Shown one piece after another: positions 17,096-24,548 of a DNA stretch of 64,000 nt. Under the pieces are notes generated by a model. That model saw only the letters and a list, made by a program, of their open reading frames with translations, did no database searches and had not been told where the DNA came from. The stretch lies in NCBI RefSeq assembly GCF_042665595.1, contig NZ_JBHTCT010000005.1:186001-250000 (forward strand). The letters run 5' to 3'. Each line of letters starts with the position of its first letter. The stretch's first letter is position 1. This stretch comes from Bhargavaea changchunensis. Its GTDB lineage: Bacteria > Bacillota > Bacilli > Bacillales_A > Planococcaceae. A program made the position numbers and the translations under genes.

Positions 17096-18094
17096 ATGAC
17101 CACCAAACGACTATTACCATTTCCGATACAGCTCGCACTCGGCAGCCTGCTTGTGGCAGGTTCCTTTGTTGCGGCACTGACGCTCGGAGCGGCGGATACT
17201 GGCATCCGTGACGTCTGGCAGGCGCTCTCTTCCGCTTCTGGCGAGCATGCGGCCATCCTCCGCGAACTGCGAATTCCGCGTGTAGTGGCTGCCATCTTCA
17301 CCGGAGCGGCACTCGGCGTCGCCGGCGCGATCATGCAGGGGGTGACCCGCAACCCGCTCGCGGATCCCGGCCTTCTCGGACTCACCTCCGGAGCGAATGC
17401 CGCACTCGCCCTTTCGCTTGCCCTGATGCCTGGCATCCCCTACCTGGGTATTCTTGCCGCCTGCTTTATCGGTGCCGCTCTTGGCATGATTCTCGTCTTC
17501 GGCATCGGGGCCTCCAGCCGTGGCGGCATGTCCGCGATGCGTCTCGTTGTCGCAGGCGCTGCGGTTTCGGCTTTCCTGCAGGCGGTCGCGGACGGGACGG
17601 GAATCGTCTTCCAGATTTCCAAGGATGTTTCGCTCTGGACGGCAGGTGGCCTCATGGGTACGACCCCCAAGGCACTCATCATCGTTCCGTTTATCGCAAT
17701 CGGACTGATCGGCGCAATCGCCGTCAGCCGCCAGCTTACCATCCTCAGCCTTCAGGAAGACGTGGCAGCCGGTCTCGGCCAGCGGGTGTTCCTGATGAAG
17801 GCCATCATGATGGGCATCACCGCCCTTCTCGCAGGCGCTGCGGTCGCCCTCGTCGGCAACCTGGCATTTGTCGGCCTCATCATCCCGCACGTCGTGAGAA
17901 CCTTCAGCGGTTCGGACTATACTCGGATCATCCCGATGAGCGCCCTTCTTGGCGCCGCCTTCATGACTCTGGCCGATCTTGCGGGCCGGACCTTGAATGC
18001 ACCTTTCGAAACGCCTGTCGTTGCCATCACCGCACTGATCGGACTGCCGTTCTTCCTGATGATCGTCCGGAAAGGAGGGCTCCGTGATGCATGA
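17096..18094 (+). CDS. FecCD family iron-siderophore permease subunit 1
   Basis: Integral membrane permease of 332 residues with about ten segments. It has the family motif GVTRNPLADPGLLGLTSGAN near residue 80, key element NPLADP, and the ATPase-coupling region near GNLAFVGLIIPHVVR. It pairs with the next gene as a heterodimer in the siderophore importer. Start ATG at 17096 with GAGGAAAG upstream. The last eight bases overlap the start of the second permease, showing translational coupling. Confidence 0.95.
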   Translation: MTTKRLLPFPIQLALGSLLVAGSFVAALTLGAADTGIRDVWQALSSASGEHAAILRELRIPRVVAAIFTGAALGVAGAIMQGVTRNPLADPGLLGLTSGANAALALSLALMPGIPYLGILAACFIGAALGMILVFGIGASSRGGMSAMRLVVAGAAVSAFLQAVADGTGIVFQISKDVSLWTAGGLMGTTPKALIIVPFIAIGLIGAIAVSRQLTILSLQEDVAAGLGQRVFLMKAIMMGITALLAGAAVALVGNLAFVGLIIPHVVRTFSGSDYTRIIPMSALLGAAFMTLADLAGRTLNAPFETPVVAITALIGLPFFLMIVRKGGLRDA

Positions 18095-19091
18095 AGTGAA
18101 ACGTCGCCGGCCGCTCCGCCGGACACTTTTGCTCGCCGGTCTGTTCCTCATCGTGCTCGTTTTTGCCCTTTCGGCTGGTGCATCCGCCGTGACGATCGAC
18201 CGGCTCATCCCCGTCCTCACCGGAAACGGCACATTCAAGGAAGCGTTCATCCTGCTTGAGGTGCGGCTTCCGAGACTTGCAGTGCTTGTCCTTGCCGGGG
18301 TGGCACTCGCAGTGTCCGGTTCCATCCTGCAGACTGTCACTCGAAATGATTTGGCGGACCCTGGCATCATCGGAATCCATTCCGGGGCAGGTTTCGCCAT
18401 CACCGTGTTTTACCTGTTTGCCGGGGGCGGCATCCCTTATTACGCCTATGTGCTTCCGGCGGTGGGGTTTGCCGGGGCCATCGTGACGGCCGCGCTGATT
18501 TACCTGTTCTCGACCGAAAAGGGACGCGGCCTCCGCCCGATGCGCCTGCTCCTGGTGGGAATCGGATTTGCATCCGCATTGTCCGGCGGCATGATGCTCC
18601 TCATCTCCGGCGCCGAGCGCCAGGAGGCGGCCTTTGTCGCGGAGTGGCTTGCAGGTAGCGTCTGGGGAGCCGACTGGCCGTTTGTGCTCGCCCTTCTTCC
18701 ATGGGTCGTCCTGCTCGTCCCGTTTGTCCTGTGCCGGGCGAACACGCTCAATATCCTGGCGCTCAGTGAACCTTCCGCAATCGGACTCGGATTGCGATTG
18801 TCCCGGTTCCGGATCGTTTTTATCGCAATCGCAGTTGCTCTTGCTGCGGCCGCCGTATCGGTCACGGGCTACATCGCCTTTATCGGACTGATGGCCCCAC
18901 ATATCGCCAGGGGCATAGCGGGACCTCGCCATCAGCATTACCTGCCGGCAGCGATGCTGATCGGCGCCGGTCTCCTTGTCACGGCAGACACGATCGGCCA
19001 CTTGCTCCCCGCCTTCTCCATTCCTGCCGGCATCATCGCCGCCTTAATCGGTGCCCCGTACTTTCTTTATCTGATGAGGAAGAGCGGATAA
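18087..19091 (+). CDS. FecCD family iron-siderophore permease subunit 2
   Basis: Second membrane subunit of the siderophore importer, 334 residues. It carries the same family elements: LQTVTRNDLADPGIIG near residue 75 and GYIAFIGLMAPHIAR near residue 260. The ATG at 18087 sits seven bases after GGAGGG and is preferred to a GTG at 18084. A set of 21-base tandem repeats begins right after its stop codon, followed by a terminator at 19234-19264. Confidence 0.95.
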   Translation: MHEVKRRRPLRRTLLLAGLFLIVLVFALSAGASAVTIDRLIPVLTGNGTFKEAFILLEVRLPRLAVLVLAGVALAVSGSILQTVTRNDLADPGIIGIHSGAGFAITVFYLFAGGGIPYYAYVLPAVGFAGAIVTAALIYLFSTEKGRGLRPMRLLLVGIGFASALSGGMMLLISGAERQEAAFVAEWLAGSVWGADWPFVLALLPWVVLLVPFVLCRANTLNILALSEPSAIGLGLRLSRFRIVFIAIAVALAAAAVSVTGYIAFIGLMAPHIARGIAGPRHQHYLPAAMLIGAGLLVTADTIGHLLPAFSIPAGIIAALIGAPYFLYLMRKSG

Positions 19092-19217
19092 TCGGAAACG
19101 TTGATTATCTTGGGTGAGACGTTGACGTACTGAGGTAAGACGTTCACATACTGAGGTGAGACGTTCACATACTAGGGTGAAACGTTCACATACTAGGGTG
19201 AAACGTTTACAATCTCA
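19092..19217. repeat. 21-bp tandem repeat array
   Basis: Five head-to-tail copies of a 21-base unit (GGTGARACGTTCACATACT plus two bases) at 19113-19133, 19134-19154, 19155-19175, 19176-19196 and 19197-19217, with a degenerate sixth copy at 19092-19112. The ACGTT core is kept in all. There are no spacers and no coding frame with a ribosome site. It starts directly after the permease stop codon and ends 16 bases before the terminator. The period equals two helical turns. Confidence 0.9.
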
Positions 19218-19233
19218 TTGAAAGCCCAAAATA

Positions 19234-19264
19234 AAACCAGCAGCCGTCCGCCGGCTGCTGGTTT
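19234..19264. terminator. Bidirectional terminator
   Basis: A 13-bp stem AAACCAGCAGCCG with its complement and a 5-base loop, between the siderophore operon and the convergent YciI gene. Confidence 0.9.
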
Positions 19265-19270
19265 CCTGAT

Positions 19271-19534
19271 TCACGCGAAAGTCGCGATCCATTCTTTGAT
19301 TTCCATTCCGCGCGCGCCTTTTTCGACGTACGGGTCTTGCTTGGCGATTTTCTCTGCCGCTTCCAGTGACTCGGCCTGATAGATCACCATACCACCGGAA
19401 CCGTCGGCAAACTTTCCTTTTGCCTTTACATTGCCTTTTTCAATCTGTTCGTCCACGAACGCCAGATGATCCGGACGGTAGGTTTGACTCAGTTCCTCGT
19501 CCTTCATCGGCAGATAGACCACATAATAGGACAT
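19271..19534 (-). CDS. YciI family protein
   Basis: An 87-residue dimeric alpha-beta barrel type protein. It shows the YciI pattern: SYYVVYLPM at the start, RPDHLAFVDEQIEKG with the conserved His, then GGMVIYQAES and DPYVEKG with the Asp-Pro. Family members resemble muconolactone isomerase and some have weak dehalogenase- or hydrolase-like activity, but no firm role is known. The ATG at 19534 is chosen over one at 19570 because the homologous fold begins there and a GGGGGAAACGGG stretch precedes it. Confidence 0.88.
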   Translation of the reverse strand: MSYYVVYLPMKDEELSQTYRPDHLAFVDEQIEKGNVKAKGKFADGSGGMVIYQAESLEAAEKIAKQDPYVEKGARGMEIKEWIATFA

Positions 19535-19609
19535 CCCGTTTCCCCCATTTCCGTTAGTTGTCCGTTCCATTATATAGCTTTCCGGACACCAGGGGAATGG
19601 GGCCGCGGC

Positions 19610-20800
19610 TCAGGACTGGACAGGCGCTTTCCGGGCAACCCCTGTCCGGATAGCCGCTTCGGCGACCGCTTTTGCCACCTCGTCCGCGACCCGCACGTCA
19701 AACGGATCCGGGATGATGCGATCATCGGTGAGCGCGGTGCGGCCAATCAGATCCGCAATGGCATAGGCGGCCGCCCGCTTCATCTCCTCGTTCACTTCGC
19801 TCGCGCGGACGTTTAGCGCGCCCTTGAAGATTCCCGGGAAAGCGAGGATATTGTTGACCTGGTTCGGGAAGTCGGAGCGCCCTGTGCCGACAATCCGGGC
19901 ACCGGCCGCTTTGGCTTCATCCGGCATGATTTCCGGAACCGGATTGGCCATCGCGAAGATGATCGGCTCACCGGCCATCGAACGGACCATATCCTGAGTG
20001 AGCGCGCCTGCCGCGGACACCCCGATAAAGACATCCGCGCCGATGATGACATCCGCCAGGCTGCCGCTCCTGCGCTCAGGATTGGTCATTTGCGCGATCG
20101 ATTCCTTCATCGGATTCATCCGCTCCGTCCGGCCTTCGTAGATGGCACCGGCCGTATCACACATGATGATCTGTTCCACGCCGAATCCGAGCAACAGCTT
20201 GGCGATTGCCACACCCGCAGCCCCTGCGCCGTTCATGACGACTTTCATGTCACGAAGCTCGCGCCCGGTCAGGCGGGATGCATTCAGAAGGCCCGCCGCG
20301 ACAACGATTGCCGTCCCGTGCTGGTCATCGTGGAACACCGGGATATCCAATTCCTCTTTCAGACGGTCTTCGATTTCAAAGCATGCGGGTGCCGCGATGT
20401 CTTCGAGATTAATGCCGCCAAATACACCTGCCATCAGCTTGACCGCATTCACGAACTCATCCGGATCTTCCGTATCCAGGACGATCGGAAAGGCGTCCAC
20501 ACCGCCGAACCGCTTGAACAGCGCCGCTTTTCCTTCCATGACCGGGATCGATGCCGCAGCGCCTATATTGCCAAGACCGAGCACCGCCGTGCCGTTGCTG
20601 ATGACACCGACCGTGTGGCCCTTGATTGTATAGTCATAGATGCTTTCCGGATCCTGCTCGATCTCCAGGCAGGGACCGGCGACACCCGGTGAATACACCA
20701 GGCTCAGGTCACGCTTCGACTCGATCGGTGCCTTTAACGTCACTTCCAGCTTTCCTTCCAGCTCACGATGCAAATCAAGCGCTTCTTCGTACTTTTTCAC
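19610..20800 (-). CDS. Malic enzyme, NAD(P)-dependent
   Basis: Oxidative decarboxylation of malate to pyruvate. This is a short bacterial malic enzyme of 396 residues, close in length to YtsJ-type enzymes. Conserved parts: LVYSPGVAGPC, VISNGTAVLGLGNIG, the FHDDQHGTA metal/substrate motif and the dinucleotide motif NGAGAAGVAIAKLL. The GTG start at 20800 lies nine bases after AAAGGAG; the frame is open to 20830. It is transcribed alone. Whether NAD or NADP is used cannot be decided by eye. Confidence 0.95.
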   Translation of the reverse strand: MKKYEEALDLHRELEGKLEVTLKAPIESKRDLSLVYSPGVAGPCLEIEQDPESIYDYTIKGHTVGVISNGTAVLGLGNIGAAASIPVMEGKAALFKRFGGVDAFPIVLDTEDPDEFVNAVKLMAGVFGGINLEDIAAPACFEIEDRLKEELDIPVFHDDQHGTAIVVAAGLLNASRLTGRELRDMKVVMNGAGAAGVAIAKLLLGFGVEQIIMCDTAGAIYEGRTERMNPMKESIAQMTNPERRSGSLADVIIGADVFIGVSAAGALTQDMVRSMAGEPIIFAMANPVPEIMPDEAKAAGARIVGTGRSDFPNQVNNILAFPGIFKGALNVRASEVNEEMKRAAAYAIADLIGRTALTDDRIIPDPFDVRVADEVAKAVAEAAIRTGVARKAPVQS

Positions 20801-21075
20801 CGGTCTCCACTCCTTTAGCTTGTTAACCAAGCAAATTAAAAAATATACATCCCATTGTATAGGCGTAATATTTTTAAATCAACTGAATCAGAATAATTTT
20901 GGATGAAAGACGCAAAATCAGAGACAAGACGAAGAATTGACGGTTTGTCGAATCAGAAATAAGTTCTTGTATATCCACTATTGTGTGCAGGACCGGCAAA
21001 AGAATACAGCCGGTGGAGCCATGACGAGCCCTCCCGAATCTGATAGCATGAAACCAAGACTGGGAGGCGGAGCGC

Positions 21076-21561
21076 ATGGATACAACCAAGCTTGAAACCA
21101 TCACACAGCAGCTGATTGAAAAAATTATCGAATCGGTCCCCACGGATTGGGACAAAGTGATGTTCTACGGAGAAAACCGCGGTGATCATGCCGAATACTT
21201 CTATTACTTTTTCCGGAAAGACAGCCCGGAATTCCTGCCGGATGCGGAGATGCACTACATCCTCGACCTGGAGCCCACGGATTTTTACCATGAACAGAAG
21301 GACGAGATTAATAACCTGATCCTTAAGCTTGCCGGAGAGTTCAAAGCACTGGGACGTGAACCGTTCACGACGATGAAACTCATGATCGATGACGCCGGCG
21401 GCCTGGATCTCATTTATGGGTATGATGGTTTGCGGTATGACCGTGCGGCAGATTACGAGCTGAAGTTCACGAATAAGTTTGTGGTACCCGAATGGAAGGC
21501 GCGCGGAGGACGTCCGGAAAAAAGCGCTATGAGAAGGGTTTTCGAACTCTTCTTCAAATGA
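21076..21561 (+). CDS. YezG/DUF600 family immunity (antitoxin) protein
   Basis: A 161-residue cytoplasmic protein of the YezG family. The family pattern is visible: IIESVPTDWDKVMFYGE, YYFFRKDSPEF and a C-terminal KFTNKFVVPEWK with Arg/Lys-rich tail. In Bacillus YezG neutralises an LXG-type toxin encoded next to it; here neighbours are malic enzyme and nucleoside hydrolase and no toxin is seen. It is therefore an orphan immunity gene. The ribosome site GGGAGG and its own terminator suggest it is expressed as a single unit. Confidence 0.88.
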   Translation: MDTTKLETITQQLIEKIIESVPTDWDKVMFYGENRGDHAEYFYYFFRKDSPEFLPDAEMHYILDLEPTDFYHEQKDEINNLILKLAGEFKALGREPFTTMKLMIDDAGGLDLIYGYDGLRYDRAADYELKFTNKFVVPEWKARGGRPEKSAMRRVFELFFK

Positions 21562-21565
21562 AACC

Positions 21566-21600
21566 AAAGCCCGTGTTGCCTGGTTGGCATCACGGGCTTT
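21566..21600. terminator. Bidirectional terminator
   Basis: A 15-bp stem with one mismatch (21566-21580 with 21586-21600), AAAGCCCGTG in the lower part, ending in TTTT. It lies between the convergent YezG-like and nucleoside hydrolase genes. Confidence 0.88.
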
Positions 21601-21605
21601 TCCTG

Positions 21606-22520
21606 TTAGCGGACCATGCTTTGGATCAGATAGCGGATGAACCGATCCCCATCGACCCCGAGGCAGACGTCCATATTCGGCTCATGGCCTGTCACTTTAT
21701 TAAAGTCACACACCGTCTGGCCGTCGCACAGGGAACTGTCTGCCTCCACATCGACATAGAACCGCTCGGTCCGGACAAACGACCGGTCGAGCGCCACCCC
21801 GACCGCCAGCGGATCGTGCATCGAGCACGCACGGCTGCCGGTCATCTCCTCGTAACGGTTCATATACTGGACGGTCGCTTCGCGGATAAACTCCCCTTCC
21901 GCATTCCCCGCCATCTCCCGGACATGCGGCTCGTCAAGAAGCGTCTTTTCTGTGACGTCCAGCCCGACTAGCGTGATCGGAAGGCCTGCCTGGAAGACAA
22001 TCTTTGCGGCCTCCGGATCGACAAAGATATTGAACTCGGCCTTTGGAGTGATGTTCCCCGGTGTATCCACCGCGCCGCCCATAATGATGACTTCCTTCAG
22101 CCAGTCCCTGAGGCGGGGCTCCTTACGGACGGCGAGCGCCATGTTCGTAAGCGGGGCGAGCAGGACAAGCGTCAGCTCCCCCTTGTGTTTTTCTGCCTGT
22201 TCAATGATAAAGTCCGGTGCGAACCCTTCAGCCGGTGTTCCCGGGTCCATTTTTCCAAGTGCACCGCCGATTCCGTCATCACCGTGCACCCTCGCCTCGA
22301 AATGAGGCTCACGCAGGAGCGGACGGTCCGCACCGCGGACGACTGGAATATCATCCCGCCCGATCAGGTCGAGGACTTTAAGTGTATTGACCGTCGCATT
22401 CTCCAGCGACGTATTCCCGTTCACCGTCGTCACGCCGATCAGTTCGGATTCCTTGGCCGCGAGCAAAAGCGCAATCGCATCATCGATTCCAGTATCGACA
22501 TCCAATAATAGTTTCTTCAT
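21606..22520 (-). CDS. Nucleoside hydrolase (IunH/Rih family)
   Basis: Hydrolyses N-ribosyl bonds of nucleosides to ribose and base. The calcium-binding motif DVDTGIDDA is at residues 7-15; TVNGNTSLENAT, LAPLTNMALAV, IIMGGAVDTPGN and EFNIFVDPEAA follow in family order, and HDPLAV near residue 240 supplies the last metal ligand. Length 304 is normal. It may complete the salvage route started by the secreted nuclease and 5'-nucleotidase earlier in the window, though it is not in their operon. Confidence 0.94.
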   Translation of the reverse strand: MKKLLLDVDTGIDDAIALLLAAKESELIGVTTVNGNTSLENATVNTLKVLDLIGRDDIPVVRGADRPLLREPHFEARVHGDDGIGGALGKMDPGTPAEGFAPDFIIEQAEKHKGELTLVLLAPLTNMALAVRKEPRLRDWLKEVIIMGGAVDTPGNITPKAEFNIFVDPEAAKIVFQAGLPITLVGLDVTEKTLLDEPHVREMAGNAEGEFIREATVQYMNRYEEMTGSRACSMHDPLAVGVALDRSFVRTERFYVDVEADSSLCDGQTVCDFNKVTGHEPNMDVCLGVDGDRFIRYLIQSMVR

Positions 22521-22607
22521 ATAATATTCCGCCTTTCTCCATTTCCCATTTATTACAGCAGTCCCGAAATGGCCTGAACGAACGAGCCCGTGACTACACC
22601 TACGGAA

Positions 22608-23330
22608 TCACGGGTCCAAACGTTGTTCTTCTTCCCAACTGCGGCGCATCCTGCGAGTCGAGATATCCGCTTCCCTCACCGGTACAGGCAGGCGACTTTC
22701 TGAGCCGGTTAGCGACAGGACAAGTTTAGTCGATGAATCCAAATCGATTCCGTTTCCGGGCGACACGAACACAGACTTTACGCCGGAGGAGGTCCGGACA
22801 GCGCGCCCCAGCGTCTCGCCGTCAATTGTGATTTCCGTGTAACTGCCCTTTTCCTGTTCCGGTTCCTTGTACTCCGTCTCCGCTATTTTGAAATAGGTTT
22901 TTGCGACACCGACAGTCGGTTTCCCAAGAAAGAATGAGGCGTGCGCGGCAATTCCCATCCTGCGGGGATGGAGGATGCCATTCCCGTCGAACAGGAACAG
23001 GTCCGGCACCGTCTCCAGCTTTCCGGCTGCCTCCACGACCAGCGGCAGCTCCCGGAATGTCAGGAGACCGGGGATATACGGCACTTCAATCTTCCCGACC
23101 GCCTCGGCGCGCTCCACAACCTGCATCGTGGCCGCATCGAAGACGGCGATATGGCAGAAGCCGGTCTCGGATTCGCCTTCACCGGCATAAGCCAGGTCGA
23201 CTCCGGCCACTGTGCGAAGATCTTTACACCGGAACGGCCGGCTCACGTCGATCTGCTTGGCCAGCCGCTCCTGGATTTGGATGAACTCCCCCGGATCTGG
23301 CAGGAGGGGATGGATGTCATTCACCTGCAC
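22608..23330 (-). CDS. nfi: Endonuclease V (deoxyinosine 3' endonuclease)
   Basis: DNA repair nuclease cutting next to deoxyinosine. Catalytic acidic residues are in VAGVDLAY, the Glu of PYIPGLLTFRE and the Asp of FLFDGNGILHPRRMG; GVAKTYF follows as usual. Residues are in the expected order for a 230-240 residue enzyme. A GTG at 23330 fits the ribosome site (AAGGA eight bases upstream); a GTG at 23339 is an alternative start. Lone gene. Confidence 0.93.
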   Translation of the reverse strand: MQVNDIHPLLPDPGEFIQIQERLAKQIDVSRPFRCKDLRTVAGVDLAYAGEGESETGFCHIAVFDAATMQVVERAEAVGKIEVPYIPGLLTFRELPLVVEAAGKLETVPDLFLFDGNGILHPRRMGIAAHASFFLGKPTVGVAKTYFKIAETEYKEPEQEKGSYTEITIDGETLGRAVRTSSGVKSVFVSPGNGIDLDSSTKLVLSLTGSESRLPVPVREADISTRRMRRSWEEEQRLDP

Positions 23331-23380
23331 ACTTTCCACTTCCTTTGCTTACTGCGTTTCTCATGGAGTTTTACTTGGAT

Positions 23381-23878
23381 TCAATCAATTCCATCATTTT
23401 TGGGATCTGCTCCGTAATGCCTTCTATAAAAATCACGGGTTTGCCTGATCATCGTCAATCGGCTTTCATCCGGCTCTGTTTTCTCCTCAACCAGGTTTCC
23501 GGACTCGTCCCATCTTTTATATCTCAGCTCATGTCCGTACTCGTACTCTCCCCAGAAAACGAGCCGGCCTTCCCTGTCCCACTGACGATGTTCGCCATGG
23601 ATCGGCCTGTGGAAATGTCTATGGACCTGTTGAACTTGTCCATTCGGATGGAAATCAACCGAGATGCCATGGGGCAGGCCGTCCGCATACTCTCCATAGT
23701 TCAGGACTGATCCGTCTTGCTCGCTCAGCTCATAGACCAATCCGTTAACCGGCACCAGATTGTCCTCTTCCTCGCCGGTCCTCACAAACAGCCGGTCGTC
23801 CGGCGGATCCATCTCCAGTTGGTCATAATCGTAACCGTTACCAGTCAGCTCTTCTTTGGTCAGCAGTTGATCTTCCAT
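23381..23878 (-). CDS. YwqK-like MORN-repeat immunity (antitoxin) protein
   Basis: A 165-residue protein with MORN-like repeats: NYGEYADGLPHGISVDFHPNGQ, then HGEHRQWDREGRLVFWGEY and YKRWDESGNLVEE; key pattern G-x-G/W-x-x-x-G. YwqK-type proteins act as immunity partners of YwqJ/LXG-type nuclease toxins. No toxin is found beside it, so it is an orphan, as is YezG 2 kb away. Start ATG at 23878 with AAGGGG upstream. Confidence 0.82.
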   Translation of the reverse strand: MEDQLLTKEELTGNGYDYDQLEMDPPDDRLFVRTGEEEDNLVPVNGLVYELSEQDGSVLNYGEYADGLPHGISVDFHPNGQVQQVHRHFHRPIHGEHRQWDREGRLVFWGEYEYGHELRYKRWDESGNLVEEKTEPDESRLTMIRQTRDFYRRHYGADPKNDGID

Positions 23879-23948
23879 ACTACACCCCTTATCAATTGCC
23901 TATAGTGCCAGGCACTAAGCGTATTCACCATACACCACTCTATTAATT

Positions 23949-23977
23949 TTCCCATTTGAATAACTATTAAGTATAAT
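23949..23977 (+). promoter_or_regulatory. Possible sigma-A promoter of the YrhA-like gene
   Basis: A perfect -10 TATAAT at 23972-23977 with a weak -35 TTCCCA 17 bases upstream, in an AT-rich stretch 77 bases ahead of the start codon. Confidence 0.45.
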
Positions 23978-24053
23978 GGATAGGAGTTTGGACATAATGC
24001 TTGTGTCTGAACTCAGCACGGATTACATGACGCACTGAACAAGGAGGCCGGGC

Positions 24054-24491
24054 ATGAGACCCATCGATGAACTCTCGGAAATAATCAATCAGATCAACAT
24101 TCGGCTGATGGATAAAGGCGGCAAGCCGCATGCTCCTGCACCGGCAACACAGGTCGCAAAAGTCACGGAATGGATCCGCAGCCAGACCAAAAAAACCGAT
24201 TGGCTGGCGGAATACGAGTGTTTCCTTGGCCTGTCCGACGGGCTCGTATTGGATGATGTTGTCTTCTACAATACTGACCCGAACGACCCTCTAAACCATA
24301 TTGTACATGCAAACCGGATCTGGCAGGAAGAAGACTGGGACGGAGTTTACCTGTTTCTCGGCGACTCTGAGAAGGCCTGGTACGCCTACGACATCAAACA
24401 GGATCGCTTTGCCGAGCTCGAAAAATTGTACGGTGACCAGAAAATGCACTTCTCTTCTTTCACGGCAATGCTGCGCAATGCGGTTGGCTGA
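24054..24491 (+). CDS. YrhA family (SMI1/KNR4-like) protein, possible immunity protein
   Basis: A 145-residue soluble protein with the SMI1/KNR4 superfamily style: YECFLGLSDGLVLDDVVFYNT near residue 65, then DWDGVYLFLGDSEKAWYAYDI. Many members of this superfamily protect against contact-dependent or polymorphic toxins. It follows GGAGG at good spacing and ends in a strong terminator. With YezG and YwqK it makes three immunity-type genes within 3.4 kb and no cognate toxin. Confidence 0.8.
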   Translation: MRPIDELSEIINQINIRLMDKGGKPHAPAPATQVAKVTEWIRSQTKKTDWLAEYECFLGLSDGLVLDDVVFYNTDPNDPLNHIVHANRIWQEEDWDGVYLFLGDSEKAWYAYDIKQDRFAELEKLYGDQKMHFSSFTAMLRNAVG

Positions 24492-24508
24492 CGCTACCCA
24501 TACATATG

Positions 24509-24547
24509 AAAAATCCCGTGATCCTTCCCAAGGATCACGGGATTTTT
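24509..24547. terminator. Bidirectional terminator
   Basis: A perfect 18-bp stem with a CCC loop (24509-24526 with 24530-24547), with A and T runs on either side, between convergent YrhA-like and acyl-CoA synthetase genes. Confidence 0.94.
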
Positions 24548-24548
24548 A

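Noticed and set aside
17114..18403. Reverse-strand open frame of about 430 codons across both siderophore permeases
   Set aside because: Rich in Arg, Asp, Gly and His as expected from antisense of membrane segments; forward genes are certain.
19092..19217. CRISPR array
   Set aside because: Units are contiguous 21-mers without spacers, and no cas gene is near.
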